From the NCBI GenBank assembly GCA_009733775.1, contig WOGZ01000101.1, positions 1 to 64,000 of the forward strand: a DNA stretch of 64,000 bases, given 5' to 3'. Positions 49,524-59,715 of this stretch are shown one piece after another. Made by a program: the position numbers and the translations under genes. Positions within the stretch are counted from its first letter, which is position 1. Each line of letters opens with the position of its first letter. Source of the stretch: Alectoria sarmentosa. Lineage: Eukaryota > Ascomycota > Lecanoromycetes > Lecanorales > Parmeliaceae. Below the pieces are notes generated by a model. The model was not told where the DNA came from. It saw only the letters and a program-made list of their open reading frames with translations, and made no database searches.

Positions 49524-50126
49524 ATGCATCTCAAACATCTGCTTACTGTGGGAGCTTTGCTCTTCACTGTGTTGGAGGCCGCCCCTTTGGCTGGTATTTC
49601 CAAAGCTCCCGTTTGTCTTATGTATTCCATGCTGACTCCTCTAGCTAACGTGGCATCGGTCCGCAGGAGTAAGTATAATTCGTTCAATTCGTTCAAGCAT
49701 TGCCTGTTACCATCATGCCCTCTCTATGCCAAACTTGATTTGGAAGTGCTAAAAAGCTCACATGGCTATGTACCATCATCCTCCCCTTTCATGTCCTAGT
49801 CCCTCTTTCAGCACTCTATATTTCACTCTCCTTTCTTGATACTCATACTCTCCATAGGTCCTGCCGACGAGGCTGTCATGAAACTCTACGAGCACGACAA
49901 AGGGAAGCGTGGCGAGGACTCAAGCATGTCGCTGTACGAGCATGACAAAGAGAAGCGTGACGAGGACTCAAGCATGTCGCTGTACGAGCACGACAAAGAG
50001 AAGCGTGACGAGGACTCAAGCATGTCGCTGTACGAGCATGACAAAGAGAAGCGTGGCGAGGACGAAGGCATGGCGCTGTACGAGCATGATCACCGCAGCT
50101 TTAACGCTGATTTCGCTGACAAGTGA
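49524..50126 (+). CDS. Secreted repeat precursor of a dikaritin-type RiPP (core LYEHD x5)
   Basis: Spliced model: exons 49524-49593, 49645-49668 and 49858-50126, 120 residues. A signal peptide (about residues 1-20, hydrophobic core LLTVGALLFTVL, AxA-like end) sends it into the secretory pathway. The rest holds five copies of LYEHD, with tyrosines at 42, 58, 74, 90 and 106. Four are followed by K-G/E-K-R, with Kex2 cleavage expected after KR at 49, 65, 81 and 97; the last ends in a unique acidic tail. Between sites lies an acidic spacer (G/D-EDSSMS). Such Kex2-spaced, Tyr-containing repeats beside UstY oxidases are the hallmark of ustiloxin/phomopsin/asperipin-type precursors. The second exon is only 24 nt and adds a dibasic RR (30-31); skipping it also keeps the frame, so its use needs RNA evidence. 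The start has a CACCATGC context. The product and its activity are unknown. Confidence 0.88.
49884..50093 (+). repeat. 48-bp coding tandem repeat (four full units plus a partial)
   Basis: Units start at 49884, 49932, 49980, 50028 and 50076 with CT(C/G)TACGAGCA(C/T)GA. The period of 48 bp equals 16 codons. Units 2 and 3 are almost identical, suggesting recent unequal exchange or conversion. The unit is not RIP-mutated. Confidence 0.92.
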
Positions 50127-50798
50127 AAGTGAATAGCGATTAGCTGTAGCCAGTATAGTGCTCGTCCTGCGGCAGCTTCAAGGGGGATGAGAGAATCTAC
50201 GATGGTTTGAAAGTAGAAGCATTTAGCTCGATAACCTTGAAGAGACTTGCGCTATCTATTTCCCTACTCTATTTTGCAGATACCAGTCACGCCAGCAGTG
50301 GGGAAGAATACTACGTGCAAATATGTAACCTCAGAGATCGGTATTGCCGACACAAGGGGCGTTCAATAGAACTTGTGTCTGTTGCACTGTAAATAGGTAA
50401 TCCGAATACGCTATCATCCGTCGCGAGCACGTTACACCTCGACTAAAAGATCATGTAGTGATAGTTTGTCCGAGTACCGATTTTGCTGCCGCCGTTATTT
50501 AAGCCTTTAGTATGACATACACTCAGCGCTGAAACTAACAGCTTTATAAATTTCAAAAGATATATATCTCTGCGCTCAATTAAACCCTTGCACGCGATAT
50601 GTAGAAGCCTATCTCATTGAAGTAATTTGTAAATACTGACGATGAGGTTCTTGGCCCGACTTGATCTAGAGTCCAGACAAGAGGCTGAGTCGGAATAGCC
50701 ATCTAAAGCATCTCCAGCCACTTCCCGTATCGCTGTCGTCTAGAAGCACGGCTCTGTCGCCATACGACCTGTTTCTCTGATGCAGAGACCTTTTGTAT
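50127..50798. other. Downstream flank of the precursor, no gene seen
   Basis: Balanced composition, falling toward AT near the transposon end at 50799. The 61-codon frame at 50207-50392 is not recognisable and lacks support. The last six bases (50793-50798, TTGTAT) form one half of the target duplication of the next element. Confidence 0.45.
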
Positions 50799-53700
50799 AG
50801 GCTACTGATACCCGCACGTAGCTTTTTGATACATGTACGTAGCCTTTTGATACATGTACATAGCCCCCTTAGCTAGATAAGAATAGGCTAATAAGGCGAA
50901 TATACCTTTAAACATCAATAATTCATCATATCACGTGACTCAGGGTTAAAATTAATGAAGGTTAAAGGTTGGTTTTTTATGCGAATATGAGAAGAAAATG
51001 ATTTATGCGCGAATAATCTTTTAATATGTATATTAGATTTGCGAAGAAAATTCTCAATTTTCATAATAATAATAATCACATTGAGGGAACTTCTCCTTTC
51101 GCAAAAATATATCTTTTTTTTATAACAATTTCACATTCGTATCAAATCATTATTTTTTTAATAAAATCTTTTGAGATAAATATTTAATATTATTCTTTTA
51201 TTAATCGAGTCGTTATAAACTTTTTATCATCATCATTAAATTTGATTATGTTTATTAATATTCTTTTTATTTCATTGATTTAAAAGCATGTTTTTAAAAA
51301 AGATTATATCGTTATTATAAAGCGCTCGGGCAGGAATAAAAGAGAAAAAAAATTCAAAATATAATTGCGTTATATTCGTGAAAGAAAAATTTGTGAAATT
51401 ATAAATCAAAAAAGAAAACATAGAAGTTCACGAATTAATGATTATTTATTCGATTATGTTTTGAATTTTGATAAGAAAAAAGATATGTGATGTTTGAAAG
51501 TTAAAAACGCGTTTCATAATCATGATTTTGATAAATAAATAATTTATATAATTCATCGAATGATTATTTTAATTAATCAAATAAAAGGGTAAATTAATAA
51601 AAAAACGATTAATCATATTATATCGAGCGATATTCTTTATAATTTATATTAAAATATAAATAAAAAAGATCTTATTTGAAAGCATCGCGATATTTATAAT
51701 GCGAAAATCAAAATTCGTCGTTAAAACTTAAAATCACTCACGTTTATACAAGCTTTATTTAAATGATTATACGCATTAAATAAATAATACGTTAGATTTT
51801 TAAAATATTTAAAAAATCGTATTATATATCTCTTTTTTTCGTGAACATTTTATCAAAAAATGTTAAAGAAGAATTAAAAAATGATAATTATGAATTGCAT
51901 ATATAAAATGAATAAATATAAGTTTTCTTTATTTATTATCACGGGCGTAAACGCTTTAAAAGAATCATTTTATATAATCTTTTGCTTTTTAATTGCGGAG
52001 AAATATGATGATTATTTTTGAACATTATAATAATATTAAAATATGTGCATTAAATTGAATATTTTTGATTCAATTATCATTATTATTAATCGCGAAAAGA
52101 TTTTAATTAATGTTTATAACGTAGTTTTTTTAGATTTTAAGCACATATTTTATATTTAATATATTAATTAAAACATTGTTATTAATTGCAAATAATGTTT
52201 TTATATCAAGAAAAATTGAATTGAATTTTACGTTTATTAATTTCGAATCATATATATAATTATTATAATTACTTTTAAAGTTGAATAAACGTTTTTTTAA
52301 AAGGTTTATAATTATTATAATATCGTAATCTATATTTATTTAACGAGAATATAAATTTATTTTTTTCGAATCAAATTTATTTTATATTATATTAATTAAA
52401 AGTCTCATTTTTTCAATATTGTTAATTCGAAAAATGAGAATAATAATTTAATTTTGAAAAAAGAATTTAAATTTTTAATCGATATGAGATCTTTCGTTTT
52501 AATTGTTATAATTAAGAATTAATTTTAAATAAAGAATTTTGAGATTGTTATTAAAGGTATCGTAAAGCTTTTTTTATAATAATGTAATATATATATTAAC
52601 GAGTTTGAAAGCGTAAAGGCGATAGTAATAATACGATTTCGTTAATTTATATTTCGCGATATTATTATTTATGTAACATTATACGCTTTATGTCGAACGT
52701 TGAATTAATATCAAAAGATCGCGAAAGAAGAATCGAAAGATTATATTAATAACTTTATCACGATGTTAAAATTCTCTTATTATTATAAAATATAAACAAA
52801 AATAATATAAGAAATTAAAACAATTTTAATTGAGAATATATATTTTTATTGACGATATAAAAAGTTAATAATCTTTTATATACGAAATGCGTTTATTATG
52901 AAAGATTTTAAATAATTAATCGATTCACTTCTTATTATATATAAATCGGTCGTTATTTATATAAAAAATAGATTTATAAATATTCGTAAGCTTTTTATAT
53001 AAGCGGAGCTTATATTTCGAAGATTTATATAATAAAAATCGTTATAATTTAAATAAATGAAAATTAATTTAAATTAACAAAATAATGAGATTACGCGAGA
53101 TTTAATAAGAAAACGAGAAAAAAGACAAAAAAGAGAACGAGAAAGAAATTATATAATTATATTAATTAAATTTTCAAAATCTTTAAAATCTTTGAAATCT
53201 TTAAAGTTTTCGAAGTTTTCAAAATTTTCGAAATTTGATTATAATTATATTTCAAATTTCGATTTTAAGCGTGTATTTTTTAAAATAATTAAGTTTGCGT
53301 ATGCGTTCGAAAATAATTCATAAAACGATTTATAAAACGATTCACAAAATAATAATATTACGTTTAATATAATAATTAAATAAATTTTATCAAAAGATTT
53401 TTAATTTGAAAAACGTTAATATTGATTCAACTCGAAAGTTGATGTTATAAATTTATTATAAAAGCTTTTTAACGATCATATGTATAACATATAAAAACAT
53501 TTTGAAATTATTAAAAAAGATTTAATCAAATGATGACGTTTTTGAGTTTAAAAGATACAATACAAGCTCAACAAAAAATAATAACATTACATTATCAATC
53601 AAGACGACATATTTATACTTTCTTAATTTGATAAATTTATTAACGAATTATTCAAAAAGCATAATTAATTCAAAAACATCGTCGAACGTTTTCATAATTA

Positions 53701-54769
53701 ATAAATATATAATTTTAATAAAAAGAACAAATTGAATTTATTAAATCACACATTAAAACGAGTGTTTAATTATTAAAAAAAAACATAATTTTCAACATAT
53801 AATGTTTATTAATCTTTTCGTTAAATCAATAATTGCATCATTTTTTTTAATTATTATATAAGTTCAAATTATAAAGAAAGCTTAATTTATAATAATAATT
53901 TCGATAAAATTTTTAATCGAGCGATTATAACAATGAGGAATTATAAAAAAAGAAAATGTTATAAAAGAATTGAGAAAAGGTTTTACACGATCGCATAATG
54001 AATGTGAACGAAAAAATTTAATATTCGTTTGACAATAAGGTGTTAAAACGATATTTGATTCTTTTTATATATAATATTAATATATAATTCAATTGATATT
54101 TAAATATAATGATTTTTATAATTTTTTGAAGTTTTAATGTTTATGCTTTTTTCTTTTTACACTTTTCACATTTTAATCGATTCATTTTATATCAAATCAT
54201 ATTTTTATTTCTTCGATTTTTTGTTAATTAATTATAAACTCTTTTCTTTTTTTATTCAATATTATTTAAATCAAAGTCATTATAAATAATATAAATTAAT
54301 AAAAAATGAAATTGAATTACATTATAAGTTTATTTATATTTCATCACATTATTTTTTTGAATAAGTTTCGCGCATAAAGATTTGTTAATAAGTCGTTTAA
54401 TAACGTGTTTTTAATATAATTCAATCATTTGATATATTATATGCAAAAAGTGCAATTATAAAACTTCACCGTCGCCCAAAAAAAATTTTATGATTTCATA
54501 AAGAGAGGTTTTATCAAATTTTTTTAAAGTGAAGAAAAAAGTTATTCAATTTTCAACATTTTTTAATGAGAAATGTATTATCTAATGTTGAAATTTAAAT
54601 TTAATATTTTTCATTATTTTCTTGATGCGAAATTCTTTATTAATTATTTGCGCATATATATGAGCGCACAAAAGTTTCTCTTAATTATCGAATTTTATTT
54701 AATATATTATTCGTTTTATTATTGCTTTTTATTTATAAAAGTTTTTAAATCATTAAATTTTTAATATTG

Positions 54770-55286
54770 CGATATTTGTTTAAATAATTATATGTGAAAT
54801 AATTAAACGATATTCGATTAAATCGTTTATGATGATAATGTAAATCTTTTTATATTCAAAGACGTTTTATTTTACGTTTTATATATTTATAAAAAACTTC
54901 GACGTCGTGTGATATATTCTTATTTATCGATATTATTATCATCAAATTCTAATTTTACATTAAAAAAATGAATCATTTTCGCTTCGCTTTTCGCTTTATT
55001 CTTTACAAATTTTTTTTATAAATTTCGTTATTTCGATATTTATTTAAATAATTATATGTGAGATAATTAAATAATATTCAATTAAATCGTTTATAATAAC
55101 GACGTAAATCTTTTTATATTTAAAGACGTTTCATTTTACGTTTTATATATTCATAAAAGATTTCGACGTTATGCGATATATTCTTATTTATCGATATCGT
55201 TATTATCAAATTTTGATTTTATATTAAAAGAATAAATCATTTTCGCTTCGTTTTCCGCTTCGCTCTTCGCTTTATTTTTCACAAAT
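54770..55286 (+). repeat. Direct tandem duplication of about 245 bp
   Basis: Copies at 54770-55011 and 55034-55286 align throughout: CGATATTT-TTTAAATAATT, TTTTATATT-AAAGACGTTT, TTATTTATCGATAT and the closing TTTCGCTTCG. Most differences are C/T or G/A transitions, so the duplication predates or accompanied RIP. Confidence 0.75.
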
Positions 55287-55310
55287 TCAATCATTCATAT
55301 TTATTTATTT

Positions 55311-55388
55311 ATCGTCGCGACGATGTAAATAAGCAAGTAAATAAACAAATAAATAAATAAATAAAATATCGTCGCGATGATATTTTGT

Positions 55389-55419
<31 letters not shown>

Positions 55420-55444
55420 TTTGCTTGTTTGCTTGCTTGCTTGT
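55311..55444. repeat. Long AT-rich inverted repeat (hairpin) with TTTA microsatellite arms
   Basis: ATCGTCGCGACGAT (55311-55324) is a perfect palindrome. After it, an arm of AAATAAGCAAG and AAATA units (55327-55366) is mirrored by TTTATTTA units and TTTGCTTGTTTGCTTGC (55384-55443) around a second near-palindrome, ATATCGTCGCGATGATAT (55367-55384). It could form a cruciform. Confidence 0.7.
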
Positions 55445-55902
55445 ACGATCATTTAAAAAAAAATTAAAAATTGTGATGTTTAATCGAAAAATGAATTGAT
55501 TAACGCACGGCATGTTTTTTAATACGTTATGACGTCGGTTCGGCGAGTATTATAATAGATATTTCGAGAATTCGTGTATTTTAAGGAAATTTCTGTATAA
55601 TATCTGCGCGTTTATTGAAACGCACGACGTGATTGAATATTAATATCAATTTTAACGTCGTTATGAATAATAATTAATTGAATTTTTCAATTAAATGGAA
55701 TTGTAAACCTATTTCTTAATCATTGCATCACAGTTTTTAATCGTTACGAAGGCTTATTTAATTACATATTTCACTTTTTTTAAGAATTTCAAAAAGGGTT
55801 ATGCGTTGGTAAAGGTATGCAAAATAGAGGGCTACGTACATGTATCAAAAGGTTACGTACATGTATCAAAAAGCTACGTGCGGGTATCAAAAGCCTTTGT
55901 AT

Positions 55903-57289
55903 ATGCTATCATTAAACTTTCACTACTTCTTTCCGTCTGGTTAATTCCCTGGCACATTCGTATCTCTATGCTTTAGTGAAGGAGGTTCAGCGGCTTTGTT
56001 CAAAGCATTTCACAAAACCCAAAAAGGAAATAACTAAATCGCCTAGCCGAATATGGTGATTTTCAACGCCCGCATCGCCGGCCTTTTAAAAACAAAATTC
56101 AATATGTTGAAAACAGTTTTCAGACGCTCGAATCATTTTAATAACAATAATTCAATTAAGCGATTTAATCAAAGTTGTCCATGCGGGGATCCAGGAGCCA
56201 GAAATGTTTGTTAGCGAGAATGTAGGCAGGAAGAGATTGTGGAGGATGCAGGCGTTGTGGGTACGGTTGTGGATGGGATGCAGGATCAAATCTTGAAGGT
56301 CTCTACCGCCGGGCATGAGATTGAGAGTAAATAATGACTGGTGTCTCAATCAAAGACAAAGCTGGTAAGTCATATGTATTCCACATCATACGTGCTTTTG
56401 TCGTTGTTTATGGGTAATACGTACCATACATGGATGAAACCATTATCTACTGGATGGACAACGCAGTCATTAATAAACATGCAGCATATGAGGATTAGGA
56501 CAACGTCTTATTTATGGAAATTAGAAATTGAATATCATGACTTTCAATAGCTTTCGAGGTTTCACATACTGATTTCAAAGTGTTCTGAGCCCCTAAGACT
56601 TGCGTGATACGATTATCAAAAAGATAGCTAGCTATACGAGATAATGTTTCGGGGCTTTTGATAGATCAACAGCTTCAAAACAACCCTCTACGAATTAAAT
56701 TAAGAGGGGGATTTTCGTAAAAACCAGCCTCAAAGCCCCCTTTCCCTGAGACCGACCCCGAAAACTCGCCTTAACCCTACCCCGAACATGCCCTAATTCG
56801 AAAAGATGACGACCGTACGTGAGTACCAAACATGATCCACGTACAACTGTAAGTCACATGTTCTGAGCCTCTGAGACTTGCGTGTTCTTATTCATGAATA
56901 ATCGTTTAATCCACACATCAAATTGTTCACCTATGATGCGTCGTGTTTGACAAACTGAGGATGCAGAGATAATCTTTCTCCATTGACTTGTCTGTTACGA
57001 GGAGACTGAGTATGCAACTCGAAGAATAAAACATAGTATGTTCAAATGCCTTCCTCTCAACACTTGTTCCTGTATAGTCTTATTGATTGCGATCTGCTGA
57101 CTGAGCCACAAAAGTCCAAGTTATCATGTCATGGAAGAGAAAACAGTGTTCAAGATTATTAAGGCAGTATGAAAACTAGCATGCTCGCTATTGTCCACGT
57201 ACCCCCAAATCACACGAAAAGTCCAAGCCGCAGGTTCCTGACCTCCTCAACTCGCAATCTAGAACAAATTCCTCCAACCCCGAGTTCCG
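55903..57289. other. Intergenic, no supportable gene
   Basis: Composition becomes balanced over this stretch. Short frames (56152-56349 minus, 56341-56550 plus) are unrecognised and have no splice-linked extension that I can see. CTGAGCC(C/T)CTAAGACTTGCGTG-like sequence occurs near both 56586 and 56865, a short diverged repeat. Confidence 0.4.
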
Positions 57290-58246
57290 CTAGTAGAAGC
57301 TCCTCCTGGAAGATGCCCCTGTCATGGGAGACCCTCGACGTCCACGCATTCCCTCGTCCTCAGAGTCATCAAGGTCGTCCTCTGATAGGTAATCCTGTCC
57401 GCGACGTCGAGAATGCATCCCGCCTCGAGCGTCCCGCCCACGTGCCCGACGAGCTTCGTACTGCTCAAACTCGGATTCATCGTCCATGCTGCTAGCGTGA
57501 GCCAGTCCACGGTGATCAGCATACGGGGCTGCCATGAAACGTCTCCCTCCAGGGCCGATTTGGTCACGTGCTGGACGAGGCGCAAAGTCCGATTCGTCCT
57601 CGGAATGTTCGTCATTCAAGCGCAGGTCCGGGCGACGACGAGGCTCCGCTCCACGCCTAACTCCTGGTCCGCTGTGTCCTTCACGCGTCGCACGAGGCTC
57701 GTACTCGGATTCATCATCAGAATTCTCGGCGTTCAAGCGAGGGTTGAGATGATGTGAAACAGCTCCGCGTCTCGATCCCTGTCCGCGGACCTCACGATGT
57801 CCATACTCAAATCCAGAGTCGTTGTCGTAGGAGTCAAGAGCATCGGGAGAAATGCCGCTACGAAATAGAGTAGCGGGAAATGGGGCGCGACCACGAGGCC
57901 CAACTCCATCTGCACTTCCACCATAACGGCCTCGTGGCTCATACTCGCGCTCATCTATGGAGCGATCCGAGGTGTGTGGACCTGCACCACGCCTATCAGC
58001 GAGTCCACGATGAGTGGGACGGTCGTATCCTCCAAGGTCAGTATCTTCATCATCGTCAAACCCCGATGTATGGTCACGCCCGCGTCGTTCACCGCGGAAT
58101 GTCGGTCGCTCCCGCATCAGGTCACCACGACCGTAGACGCGGTCATAGTCATCGTCACTGTCGAGCGGGCCACCATGACGAGGAGAGTCATAGTCGTAGC
58201 CGTCATCGGACTCGAAATCACGAGTAGAGGCGCCATAGCGGTCCAT
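57290..58246 (-). CDS. Intrinsically disordered DDES/RG-rich protein, function unknown
   Basis: A 318-residue frame that starts MDRYGASTRDFESDDG. It is made almost entirely of Asp, Glu, Arg, Gly, Ser and Tyr. Diverged repeats recur: DDESEYEPRA, DDESDFAPRP and DDESEFEQYEARR, each preceded by a Leu/Asn-containing spacer, and RGRD/RRGxEPRR basic patches alternate with the acidic blocks. There is no membrane segment or known fold. Acidic/RG-rich proteins of this sort often bind RNA or are phosphorylated, but that is inference. Upstream is a CAAAC-type microsatellite in the leader (about 58262-58292). A longer model is possible: an ATG at 58469 with a GT..AG intron (58433 to 58247) would add 12 residues in frame. 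The antisense frames over this gene are by-products of its repetitive codons. Confidence 0.65.
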   Translation of the reverse strand: MDRYGASTRDFESDDGYDYDSPRHGGPLDSDDDYDRVYGRGDLMRERPTFRGERRGRDHTSGFDDDEDTDLGGYDRPTHRGLADRRGAGPHTSDRSIDEREYEPRGRYGGSADGVGPRGRAPFPATLFRSGISPDALDSYDNDSGFEYGHREVRGQGSRRGAVSHHLNPRLNAENSDDESEYEPRATREGHSGPGVRRGAEPRRRPDLRLNDEHSEDESDFAPRPARDQIGPGGRRFMAAPYADHRGLAHASSMDDESEFEQYEARRARGRDARGGMHSRRRGQDYLSEDDLDDSEDEGMRGRRGSPMTGASSRRSFY

Positions 58247-58261
58247 CTTGAGTTTTTTGGA

Positions 58262-58292
58262 TTTGGATTTGGTTTGGTTTGGTTTGGTTTGG
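58262..58292 (+). repeat. TTTGG microsatellite in the leader of the disordered-protein gene
   Basis: GGTTTGGTTTGGTTTGG repeats just upstream of the ATG on the minus strand, appearing as CCAAA units in the transcript. Confidence 0.8.
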
Positions 58293-58469
58293 TTGATGTG
58301 ATGATGATTTTTGAGATCTCTTCTGTGCTTGAGTGTGATTCTGCTTTTGGTTCTGCTTTTGGTTGTGGGTGTGTGTTGGTGAGAGTGATGTAGAAAAGAA
58401 GAAGGGAGAGAGGGAGGAGAGGGGATTAAATACCTGCGATCGGTGTCGGACTTCGGTGTTGAGATCCAT

Positions 58470-59715
58470 TTTGTGACAAAGAGGTTATTGTGTCAAACAA
58501 AGGTAGTGTTGAGAGCTGACGACCCAAATTTGACAATAGGATTCTCAAGAACGCTTACTTGTCATTGTTTTGAAACACTTCTTTTGTCGTAAACTTCATT
58601 GAGACAATCCTATTGTCGAAAGCCTATCTGGCGGAGGGTCGAGAAGGCCGTCCGAATTCTCCAGCTATGTGTCCTTGTGCTGTCATTGTCGTTCGCCAGA
58701 AAGTTCTGGGAAGTCGCATTCGTGACAGATGAAGCCTTAGGTATAATCTCAACATACGACCTGTAGCTATTCGCGACCTCGGTGAATCCACCGATAGGCG
58801 AGGTGAGAGAGCATGTGGTGAATACTTGATTACGAATTGGTGCGAAATGGGTCATCAATCAATCCATCATTGTGCATGTCAAAAGGCGTCTCACTCGTTG
58901 CAAAGCGAGATGAGAAGAGCGGCAGCAATAAAGCTGATGCATGCCTCCGTTTCAGATTAGCCCCTCACATTACAGTTCGAGTATACCCAGCGGAGAAGCA
59001 TTAGGGACTCGGCATCGTTGTACATCCTAGTGCTCCCCAACGTGGTCTGAGACTGACAGCCAAGGGCTTACAGAGAAGTATAGGAGCAGAGAGCCCAAAG
59101 GCAAAGGGTAAGGGTTCAGAAGACTGCCGACTGTTGGGTCGACCACGCTTTCGAAAGCGGTGATGCGATGGACGAAAGGCGCCGTAGATACAACGGTGCA
59201 GGCGGCATTCAAACCTTTCTTCAGTTCTAATACGAATTATCATCAGTGTAAATGTTCTTGCTAGGGACATTGAAAGAGCAAGAGCACTTATCCTCGAACA
59301 ATCAGGCCAGAAATCGACTGAGCAAAACCATTTCACGGTAAGCCACGTCCGGTCGTCCAGCCTTTGCATCGAAGGATAAGATTGAATGAGGGCAGGTCGG
59401 AACTTCCTCTGCCGCTCCACCCAGCCCCAAAGATTGACATTAACGGATCACTGATTTGTGATAGGTTAATCTCATATATTGCGATAGCTCCTCTGCTCGC
59501 ATTTGCAAAGCGTAGGAGGATGTGTCTCGTTCTCTACAAGTTGATAGCCGTAAGATGCTTGTGGGGGAGGGCAGTAGAGGTACGAACAATTTCCTCTATT
59601 CCGCTACGCACACAAGGGCGCTCTTTTCAGGGGGACGGTAGGTCTATATCACGGCAGTTTTCAGTGTCTCAGATTCATCTTGTGGAAGAACGGATGCAAG
59701 GTCAGCTTTATAATT
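58470..59715. other. Intergenic, no supportable gene
   Basis: It lies between the COG1 stop and the disordered-protein leader. Frames at 58610-58858 and 59001-59420 (minus) and 59364-59807 (plus) are unrecognised and overlap on opposite strands. I see no tRNA or other RNA gene. Confidence 0.45.

Larger units (their letters stand above)
50799..55896. mobile_element. 5.1-kb RIP-mutated transposon with about 72-bp terminal inverted repeats
   Basis: The left end (50799 to about 50872) and the reverse of the right end (55896 to about 55825) are nearly identical: AGGCT--TGATACCCGCACG, then two copies of a 21-bp unit containing GATACATGTACGTAGCC. TTGTAT lies immediately outside both ends (50793-50798 and 55897-55902), a 6-bp target duplication. 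The interior is RIP-mutated, with no readable transposase. It contains a tandem duplication (54770-55286) and a strong inverted repeat (55311-55444). A single related end at 10956 shows the family has other copies. The combination of subterminal repeats and a 6-bp duplication does not let me assign a superfamily. Confidence 0.7.

Noticed and set aside
50799..55896. A Starship-type giant element or Helitron
   Set aside because: It is only 5.1 kb, with inverted terminal repeats and a short target duplication and no tyrosine recombinase or helicase remnant visible.
57413..58227. Several plus-strand frames over the disordered-protein gene
   Set aside because: They arise from the repetitive Arg/Asp/Gly codons of the minus-strand gene.
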